Shown here one piece after another: positions 1-6,100 of a stretch of DNA of 8,789 nucleotides. The notes under the pieces are model-generated. The model ran no database searches and had not been told where the DNA came from. It was given only the letters and a program-made list of their open reading frames with translations. How positions within the stretch are numbered: the first letter of the stretch is position 1; every line of letters begins with the position of its first letter. A program made the position numbers and the translations under genes. Origin of the DNA: Streptosporangiaceae bacterium (lineage in GTDB: Bacteria > Actinomycetota > Actinomycetes > Streptosporangiales > Streptosporangiaceae); contig JASHTQ010000388.1 in NCBI GenBank assembly GCA_030040475.1, forward strand, positions 1 through 8,789, read 5' to 3'.

Positions 1-2
1 AC

Positions 3-944
3 ATCCCCAAGCCCAAGGAGACGGTGCCCGCGCTGCCCAGCGGGGTGAACCTGGACGTGCCGGGCATCACGCCGTTCATCACGTCCAACAACGACTTCTA
101 CCGGGTGGACACGGCCATCGTGCTGCCGCAGGTCGATCCGTCGAGCTGGCAGCTGCGGATCCACGGCATGGTGAACCGCGAGATCACGCTCAGCTTCGAC
201 GAGCTGATCAAGCGCCCGCTGCTCGAGGACTACGTGACGCTGTGCTGCGTGTCCAACCCGGTCGAGGGCCCGTACATCGGCAACGCGCTATGGCTGGGCA
301 CCAGCCTGAGCAGCCTGCTGCGCGAGGCGGGCATCCAGGCCGGGGCCGACGAGCTGCTGTGCACGTCGGTGGACGGCTTCACGTCGGGCACCCCGGTGCA
401 GGCCGTCATGGACGACCGTGACGCGCTGCTCGCGGTGGCGATGAACGGCCAGCCGCTGCCGGTGGCGCACGGGTTCCCGGTGCGGATGGTGGTCCCTGGC
501 CTCTACGGGTACGTGTCGGCGACCAAGTGGGTCACCGACATCGAGGTCACCAAGTTCTCGCAGGCCTACGCCTACTGGGCGCAGCGCGGCTGGTCACAGC
601 AGGCGCCGATCAAGACCGAGTCCCGGATCGACGTGCCGAACGGCTCGCAGGTGATCAAGCCGGGCCGGACCGCGGTGGCCGGCGTGGCGTGGGCGCAGCA
701 CAAGGGCATCGACGCCGTGCACGTGCGGATCGACCAGGGGCCGTGGAACGAGGCCACGCTGGCCGCGGTGCCCGGCATCGATACCTGGCGGCAGTGGGTC
801 TGGTACTGGGATGCCACCAAGGGGAACCACCTGATCGAGTGCCGGGCCACGGACAAGACCGGGTACACGCAGACCGCCCTGCAGGAACCGCCGGAACCGA
901 ACGGCGCGTCGGGGTACCCGATGATCCAGGTGTCCGTGTCGTAG
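3..944 (+). CDS. Molybdopterin-dependent oxidoreductase, sulfite oxidase/YedY-like, C-terminal part (5' truncated by window edge)
   Basis: The reading frame is already open at the left edge (residues IPKPKETVPALPSGV), so the GTG at 24 is not the real start and the gene begins upstream. The visible part holds the sulfite-oxidase-type Moco domain followed by the Ig-like Mo-co dimerisation domain. Seen: the TLCCVSN motif, whose second Cys (codon 246-248) aligns with the Mo-ligating Cys of the family; the stretch HGFPVRMVVPGLYGYVSATK (codons about 468-527), which lines the cofactor pocket; and a C-terminal region from about 610 with the WRQWVWYW segment. Actinobacterial relatives usually carry N-terminal membrane helices before this part, but that lies outside the window. 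The likely role is oxidation or reduction of a small oxyanion or sulfoxide at a Moco centre. The substrate is not predictable. It ends with TAG, 27 bases from the convergent reductase stop. Confidence 0.9.
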   Translation: MPKPKETVPALPSGVNLDVPGITPFITSNNDFYRVDTAIVLPQVDPSSWQLRIHGMVNREITLSFDELIKRPLLEDYVTLCCVSNPVEGPYIGNALWLGTSLSSLLREAGIQAGADELLCTSVDGFTSGTPVQAVMDDRDALLAVAMNGQPLPVAHGFPVRMVVPGLYGYVSATKWVTDIEVTKFSQAYAYWAQRGWSQQAPIKTESRIDVPNGSQVIKPGRTAVAGVAWAQHKGIDAVHVRIDQGPWNEATLAAVPGIDTWRQWVWYWDATKGNHLIECRATDKTGYTQTALQEPPEPNGASGYPMIQVSVS

Positions 945-979
945 CGGCCTTTTTTGCTTTCGGGCTTTGTTTCAGGCCG
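945..979. terminator. Short T-rich convergent intergenic region with weak inverted repeat; possible terminator
   Basis: Only 27 bases separate two convergent stop codons. CGGCCT (945-950) can pair with AGGCCG (974-979), and the loop contains a run of six T and several shorter T runs. This is unusually T-rich for the window. The stem is only 6 bp with a 23-base loop and the T run lies inside the loop, so it is not a textbook intrinsic terminator. Function as a shared transcription end is inferred from the convergent arrangement. Confidence 0.3.
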
Positions 980-1532
980 CCCGGAGCGGCTCGGCGCGGT
1001 CGGCCAGCTGGCCGAGCATGGCGGTCGCGGCGGCATTCATCTGCTGCGTCGGCGCTACGCGCCCGGCCTCGTCGAGGTGCTCGCGGACGCCCTGGACGCT
1101 TACCGTGCCGCCGGGCACCATGCGGAGCGCGGAGAGGACCGGCTCGAGCGCGCGGGCGGCGTGTGCACCGCCGGAGGCGCCGCCGTAGGTGACGATGCCC
1201 GCGGGCTTGTTCTGCCATTCGGAGTGCAGGTAGTCCAGGGCGTTCTTGATGGCCGCGTTGAACGTGTGGTTGTACTCGGGGATCACGAAGACGAACGCGT
1301 CGGAGCGGTCGACGATCGCGCTCCAGTCCATCGTGTGCTGATGGACGTACTGCCCAAGCCTGGGGTGGTGCGGCTCGTCGAAGAGCGGCAGGTTCAGCTC
1401 GGCCAGGTCGGTCACCTCGACCTCGAAGTCGCCCTGCTGCTTCGCACGGTCGGTGATCCAGCCGGCGACGGCCGGCCCAACCCGGCCGGGCCGGGTGCTG
1501 CCGATAACCACCTGCAAGACGGGCTTGGCCAC
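972..1532 (-). CDS. NAD(P)H-dependent FMN reductase (flavodoxin-fold NADPH-dependent oxidoreductase)
   Basis: 186 residues, the normal length for the NADPH-dependent FMN reductase (SsuE/azoreductase-like) family. Visible motifs are GSTRPGRVG (residues 11-19), the FMN phosphate-binding loop after the first beta strand; PEYNHTFNAAIKNALDYL (85-102), the family hallmark around the flavin ring; and YGGASGG (116-122), a further flavin-contacting loop. It is predicted to be a soluble cytoplasmic flavoprotein that reduces flavin, quinone or azo-type acceptors with NAD(P)H; the physiological acceptor is unknown. The start is GTG (codon 1532-1530), chosen because a perfect AGGAGGT lies just before it and the first residues lead straight into the beta strand. 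It converges on the molybdopterin gene and diverges from the membrane protein gene. A near-palindrome just upstream suggests repressor control. Confidence 0.9.
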   Translation of the reverse strand: MAKPVLQVVIGSTRPGRVGPAVAGWITDRAKQQGDFEVEVTDLAELNLPLFDEPHHPRLGQYVHQHTMDWSAIVDRSDAFVFVIPEYNHTFNAAIKNALDYLHSEWQNKPAGIVTYGGASGGAHAARALEPVLSALRMVPGGTVSVQGVREHLDEAGRVAPTQQMNAAATAMLGQLADRAEPLRAA

Positions 1533-1535
1533 GTT

Positions 1536-1542
1536 ACCTCCT
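1536..1542 (-). promoter_or_regulatory. Strong ribosome binding site of the FMN reductase gene
   Basis: On the minus strand this reads AGGAGGT. AGGAGG ends 4 bases before the GTG start codon at 1532-1530. It supports GTG as the start and predicts efficient translation. Confidence 0.8.
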
Positions 1543-1545
1543 AGT

Positions 1546-1563
1546 TGTTTGAAGTTTCAATCA
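1546..1563. promoter_or_regulatory. 18-bp near-palindrome upstream of the FMN reductase; candidate repressor operator
   Basis: The sequence reads TG t TTGAA gt TTCAA t CA: two perfect 5-base arms (TTGAA/TTCAA) around a 2-base centre, then a mismatch and a further matched pair (TG/CA). It lies directly upstream of the ribosome binding site of the minus-strand reductase, where a bound dimeric repressor would block transcription. Such short AT-rich dyads are typical of winged-helix regulator sites. No regulator gene is directly adjacent, so the binding protein is unknown. Confidence 0.4.
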
Positions 1564-1695
1564 TCTGTAGAAGGCGCCGGCGGGGCCGCTTATTCCCCGC
1601 GCTATACGCTTGTAATGACTGCCTTGCAGCGTTTCGGGCCGCTTCGGGGGGTTAGGTATGAGAAGAGATCCGCGGGCCAACGTGAGGTCATGACG

Positions 1696-2250
1696 ATGAC
1701 GATCCCGATCGGCAGAGACGAAGCACCGGTACCTGAGCCGTCCGGTCCGCCGAGCGCCTTCCGCAGGCTGGACCCGGGCACGCTGTGGGCGGGCGGCGCG
1801 GTCACCGCGGTGGTGGCGGCGCTGATCGCGCTGGTGGGCATCCTGGTGTCGCGGTGGCTGTTCACCGTCCCGATCCTGGCCCCGCAGCACGACGGCGCCT
1901 GGGGCGACGCGTCGACCGGGGCGTACGTGCTCGCCGCGGCCGCGGTGGCGCTGGCCGCGACGGCGATCATGCACCTGCTGCTGATCGCCGCGCCGGAGCC
2001 GACCGTGTTCTTCGCCTGGATCATCGGGCTGGCGACGGTGATCGCGGTGGTCTACCCGTTCAGCACGAGCGCGCCCTTGTCGCAGAAGGCTGCCACGGGC
2101 CTGGTCAACCTGGTGCTCGGGATCGCTATAGGGACGCTGGTCAGCAGCGTTGCGCGGCGCTCGCGGCGCAGGGTAGTGAGCGGCGGTTACCCGCCACCCG
2201 GTTACCCGTCCGAGCCGCCCACCAGGACGCCGGGCGGAGGGTACCGCTGA
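1696..2250 (+). CDS. Four-helix membrane protein, DUF6069-like
   Basis: 184 residues from the ATG at 1696. An in-frame ATG at 1690 would add two residues, but the GAGG at 1684-1687 is spaced 8 bases from 1696 and only 2 from 1690, so 1696 is preferred. The N-terminal 25 residues are polar and proline-rich. Four hydrophobic segments follow at about 31-52, 77-99, 104-122 and 133-152. The tail (153-184) is cytoplasmic-like: a basic cluster (RRSRRR) followed by a Gly/Pro/Tyr-rich stretch. The pattern of segments and the PF motif before the last helix resemble the actinobacterial DUF6069 family, which has no known biochemical role. That assignment is from memory of the family and is moderately sure. 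The basic tail after helix 4 favours the cytoplasm under the positive-inside rule. It lies between divergent and downstream genes with its own upstream space, so it is probably transcribed alone. Confidence 0.75.
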   Translation: MTIPIGRDEAPVPEPSGPPSAFRRLDPGTLWAGGAVTAVVAALIALVGILVSRWLFTVPILAPQHDGAWGDASTGAYVLAAAAVALAATAIMHLLLIAAPEPTVFFAWIIGLATVIAVVYPFSTSAPLSQKAATGLVNLVLGIAIGTLVSSVARRSRRRVVSGGYPPPGYPSEPPTRTPGGGYR

Positions 2251-2278
2251 CGTCGGTTACGGCAGGACCCACGCGGTT

Positions 2279-2314
2279 TTGAAACGAGTCCTTCGCAACT
2301 AAGATTTCAAGTCA
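2279..2314 (+). promoter_or_regulatory. Candidate leaderless promoter of the ArsR-like regulator
   Basis: TTGAAA (2279-2284) resembles a -35 box (5 of 6 to TTGACA) and TAAGAT (2300-2305) a -10 box (4 of 6 to TATAAT). The 15-base spacer is slightly short. Transcription would begin at or within a few bases of the ATG at 2314. There is no Shine-Dalgarno sequence before that ATG, which fits a leaderless mRNA, common in actinobacteria. TTTCAA at 2305-2310 is the inverse of TTGAAA at 2279-2284, so the promoter is flanked by inverted half-sites that could serve autoregulation. Confidence 0.45.
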
Positions 2315-3024
2315 TGTCCGCGGAGAATGAGGGAGCGTCCGGCGGCCCGCCGGGTGCCCCGGGTGGGCTGGGTGCCTCGGGTGCGCCGGTAGAGATCACC
2401 GACCCGCTGGCGCTGCGCGCTCTCGCGCATCCGGCGCGGATCGCCATCCTCGAGTACCTCGTGTTCGAGGGTCCCGCGACTGCCACGCAGTGTGCCGAGA
2501 TCGCCGGGCTCTCCCCCACCGCCTGCAGCTATCACCTGCGCGCGCTGGCGAAGTACGGCTTCGTGGAGGAGGATGCCGGCGCCGCGGTCGACGGGCGGCA
2601 CCGGCCCTGGCGGGCCAAGTTCGTGGCGATCACCTTCGGGGAGAAGGCAGGCACTCCCCCGGCGGTGCGGGCGGCCGGGCGGGCCGTGCGGGACAGCCTG
2701 CTCCAGCGGGTCGCCGAGCTTCGCGAGCTGCACTACGAGCAGGAGCCGACGCTCCCGCTCGAGTGGCGCGAGGTCGCGGGAATCAACCATGACGTGCTGC
2801 ACGTCACCCCCGCCGAACTCGCGGAGCTTCGGCAGAAGGTCTTCGAGCTCACGACAAGCTACCGCAGGCTCGCGCCGGAAGAGCGGCCGGCGGGGGCACG
2901 CCGGGTACACGCCATGTTCGAGGTGTTTCCGCGGCCGCGGGAGACTTGGGGCGCCGAGGCCGCGGAGGGTGCAGAGCGTTCGGAGACCTCAGACGGTTCT
3001 GGGGAGCCTGCCGAAGGGTCGTGA
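2314..3024 (+). CDS. ArsR-like winged helix-turn-helix transcriptional regulator
   Basis: 236 residues. After a Gly/Ala/Pro-rich N-terminal tail (about 2-25), a winged-helix domain of the ArsR/HTH_20 type runs from about 28 to 110. LRALAHPARIAILEYL (34-49) is the typical first-helix motif, ATQCAEIAGLSPTACSYHL (57-75) gives the helix-turn-helix with its recognition helix, and a charged wing (about 84-105) follows. Residues 115-205 form a helical region likely to serve dimerisation or ligand sensing. The last 25 residues are acidic and low in complexity. No paired cysteine or histidine metal site is evident, so a metal sensor is not indicated. The only Cys residues are 60 and 71, within the DNA-binding domain. 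Relatives of this type often sit directly before drug-efflux genes, as here, so repression of the downstream exporter is a reasonable inference. Confidence 0.85.
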   Translation: MSAENEGASGGPPGAPGGLGASGAPVEITDPLALRALAHPARIAILEYLVFEGPATATQCAEIAGLSPTACSYHLRALAKYGFVEEDAGAAVDGRHRPWRAKFVAITFGEKAGTPPAVRAAGRAVRDSLLQRVAELRELHYEQEPTLPLEWREVAGINHDVLHVTPAELAELRQKVFELTTSYRRLAPEERPAGARRVHAMFEVFPRPRETWGAEAAEGAERSETSDGSGEPAEGS

Positions 3025-3091
3025 TGCCGGTGGGGATGAGGTCGATGCCGGCGAGGAACTGATCGCGGTTCGGGCGGCCGGGCCGGGCGGG

Positions 3092-3118
3092 TCTTAGTTA
3101 GTTAGGGAAATGAAACTA
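3092..3118 (+). promoter_or_regulatory. Candidate operator: TTAG tandem repeat with inverted TAGTT/AACTA arms before the exporter
   Basis: TTAG is repeated three times in tandem (3094-3105), and TAGTT (3099-3103) faces AACTA (3114-3118) across 10 bases, one helical turn. TCTTAGTT (3092-3099) is the exact reverse complement of AACTAAGA (2297-2304) in the regulator promoter. The stretch is strikingly AT-rich against the GC-rich flanks. A site for the adjacent ArsR-like protein is inferred, not shown. Confidence 0.4.
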
Positions 3119-3137
3119 CCTGGTGTGCTGTTAACCT
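3110..3137 (+). promoter_or_regulatory. Weak candidate promoter of the ABC exporter
   Basis: ATGAAA (3110-3115) is 4 of 6 to a -35 box and TAACCT (3132-3137) fits the actinobacterial TAnnnT pattern of a -10 box, with a 16-base spacer. Transcription would start near 3144 and leave about 40 bases of leader that include the AGGAGG at 3171. It overlaps the inverted-repeat element just upstream, so a regulator bound there could block it. Confidence 0.3.
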
Positions 3138-3170
3138 GTCTGGCGGGCGAGAGGGGGAGAGACGCTGTCG

Positions 3171-3176
3171 AGGAGG
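3171..3176 (+). promoter_or_regulatory. Perfect ribosome binding site before a non-standard start of the exporter
   Basis: AGGAGG lies 9 bases before ACG (3186-3188). No ATG, GTG or TTG occurs at any usable distance in the exporter frame. The site therefore decides the start: either ACG is used or it is a changed ATG. Confidence 0.6.
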
Positions 3177-3185
3177 ACAGGAAGC

Positions 3186-6100
3186 ACGGCGAGCGCGAGG
3201 GCTTCGGAGCGCGGGTGGCTGCGGCGGCTGGCGGGATACTGCTGGCGTTACCGCCGCACTGTCATCGTCGCGCTGGTCGGGGCTCTGATCGGCACGGTGG
3301 CGACGGCCGCGATCCCGCTGGTCCAGCGGCAGATCATCGACAACGTGATCATCTCGCACAAGCAGTCGATCTGGCCGCTGGCCTGGCTGCTGCTCGGCAT
3401 CGCGGCGGTGAACTTCGCCGGCATCTACCTGCGCCGGTACAAGGGCGGCCAGCTTTCCCTCGACGTGCAGTACGACCTGCGCACCGAGCTGTTCGACTCG
3501 CTGTCCCGGCTGGACGGGGCGCGCCAGGACGAGATCCACACCGGGCAGCTTGTGGGCCGGTCCATCTCCGACCTGAACATGGTGCAGAGCATCCTGTCCA
3601 TCGTGCCGGTCACGCTCGGCAACTTCTTCCTGTTCATCCTCTCCCTCGGCATCATGGTCGTGCTCTCGCCGGTGCTCACGATCGTGACCGTGCTGGTCGC
3701 GCCGGCGCTGTGGATGATCGCGCTGGCGTCCCGGCGGCGGCTGTTCCCGGCCAGCTGGCACGCGCAGCAGCAGTCCGGCGAGGTGGCCGGGATCGTGGAC
3801 GAGGCCATCGGCGGCGTCCGCGTGGTCAAGGGCTTCGGCCAGGAAGAGCAGGAACAGGAACGGCTGGAGGCGGCGAGCTCGCGGCTGTTCGCGTCCCGGC
3901 TGCGGATGATCAGGCTGACGGCGCGGTACAACCCGGCGCTGACCGCCGTCCCGTCGCTCGGCATGGTGGGCGTGCTCGCCCTCGGCGGCTGGCTGGCGAT
4001 TCACGGCGAGATCACCCTCGGCACGTTCCTCGCGTTCTCCGCCTACCTGGCGCAGATGAGCGGCCCGGTCCGCACGCTCACGATGATGGTCACCATCGGG
4101 CAGGAGGCCCGGGCCAGCGTCATCAGGGTGTTCGACATCATCGACTCGCGGCCGGTCATCGCCGACAAGCCGGACGCCGTCGCGCTCCCCGCGGATGCCA
4201 ACGGCATCACCTTCGATGACGTCACGTTCGGCTACGACCCGGCGCGGCCGGTGCTCCGCGGCCTGTCGCTGCGCGTCGAGCCCGGCGAGACGGTCGCCAT
4301 CGTCGGCGCGTCCGGGTCGGGCAAGTCCACGATCGCGCAGCTGCTGCCGCGTTTCTACGACCCGCAGGCCGGGTCGGTCCGGATCGGCGAGTTCAACGTG
4401 GCGGACGTGACGCGGGATTCCCTGCGTGCCGCGCTCGGCCTGGTGATGGAGGACAGCTTCCTGTTCTCCGACACGGTGATCGCCAACATCGCCTACGGCC
4501 GGCCGGGGGCCAGCAAGGAACAGATCATCGCGGCGGCCAAGGCCGCCCAGGCGCACGAGTTCATCGTCAGGCTGCCGCAGGGCTACGACACCGTCGTCGG
4601 CGAGCAGGGCCTCACCCTGTCCGGCGGGCAGCGGCAGCGGGTGGCGCTGGCCAGGGCACTCGTCACCGACCCGCGGCTGCTGCTGCTCGACGACGCGACC
4701 TCGGCCATCGACCCCCGGCTCGAGGCCGAGATCCACGCCGTGCTGCGCGACATCATGCGCGGGCGGACCACGCTGGTCATCGCGCACCGCAGGTCGACGC
4801 TGAACCTGGCCGACCGGATCGTCGTCCTCGACGAGGGCCGGGTGCTCGACAGCGGCACCCACGCCGAGCTCAGCGAGCGCTGCCCGCTGTACCGCGAGCT
4901 CATCACCGGGCCCGACGACCCCGAGGCGGAGGCCGGCCAGGTCCGTAGCCTGGTCCGGCCGCGGGCCAGCAGCACCGTGGAGGAGGTCCTCGACGGGCGC
5001 GCGCTCGCGGCGGTCAGCAGGATCGCCACGGCCGGCGGCGGCCGCGCGCGCGGCCGCGGCGGGGCCGGAGGTGCTCCGGGCGGCGGGCAGATCAGCGGGA
5101 TGTTCGCCAGCCTGCCGCCGTCGCCCGCGCTGCTTGCCCAGGTCGACGCGCTGCCGCCGACCAAGGACTCGCCGGATGTGGACCTGGCCAAGGCCCGCGC
5201 GGCGGACCGGGGGTTCACGCTGCGCAGGCTGCTGCGGCCACTCACGCTCGCGCTTGTCGCCGGGCTGATCCTGGACGGCCTCGACGCGGCCGCCGGGCTC
5301 GCGCTGCCCGCGCTGGTCAGGAACGGCATCGACCACGGCGTCGAGACCAAGGTCTTCCACGCGATCCTGGTCGTGTCGCTGATCGGGCTGGCCATCGTGG
5401 CCGCCGACTGGGTTGTCAACATCATCGAGACGATGGTGGTCGGGCGGAACGGCGAACGGCTGCTTTACACCCTGCGGGTCAAGCTCTTCGCGCAGCTGCA
5501 GCGTCTCGGCCTGGACTTCTACGAACGCGAGATGTCCGGCCGGATCCTGACCAGGATGACCACGGACGTGGACGCGCTGTCCACGTTCCTGCAGACCGGG
5601 CTGATCACCATGGTGAGTTCCGTGCTCACGTTCTTCGGAGTGCTGGCCGCGCTGCTCATCATCAACCTGCGGCTCGGCCTGTCCATCCTGGTCATCTTCC
5701 CGGTGCTGCTGGTCGCCACGCTGATCTTCAGGTCCAAGTCGGCGAAGGCCTACGGCGAGGCGCGGGACAAGGTGGCCGCGGTCAACGCCTATTTCGCGGA
5801 GAACACCGCCGGGCTGCGGGTCACCCAGGCGTTCCGTCGCGAGCAGGAGAACCAGGACCGGTTCGGCAGGCTGAGCAACGCGTTCCGGGTCTCCCGGCTG
5901 CGCGCGCAGCGCTACATCGCGCTCTACTTCCCGTTCGTGCAGACCCTGTCCACGGTCGCGGGCGCGGTCGTGCTCGTCATCGCGACCGGCGAGGTGCACG
6001 ACAGGACGCTGACGGCAGGCGCGCTGATCGCCTACCTGCTCTACATCGACATGGTCTTCTCCCCCGTCCAGCAGCTCTCCCAGGTCTTCGACGGCTACCA

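Noticed and set aside
24..26. GTG 24 as the true start of the molybdopterin oxidoreductase.
   Set aside because: The frame is open to the left edge with family-like residues before it, and relatives have more N-terminal sequence.
527..1192. Overlapping open frames on both strands across the end of the molybdopterin gene and the reductase.
   Set aside because: The translations are Arg/Gly/Ala-rich with no motifs, while two well-supported genes occupy the same DNA in other frames.
3024..3062. Tiny frame starting ATG 3024 that overlaps the stop of the regulator (TGATG).
   Set aside because: It encodes only 12 residues before a stop and has no sign of being a real gene.
3297..3299. GTG 3297 as the start of the exporter.
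   Set aside because: It lies within the first membrane helix, has no ribosome binding site, and the codons before it encode a typical exporter N-terminus.
3110..4219. Plus-strand open frame starting with ATG 3110, overlapping the exporter in another frame.
   Set aside because: After about 40 codons it is an Arg/Ala/Gly/His-rich shadow of the exporter. It matters only as a possible source of the exporter N-terminus by frameshift, which the AGGAGG-ACG arrangement explains more simply.
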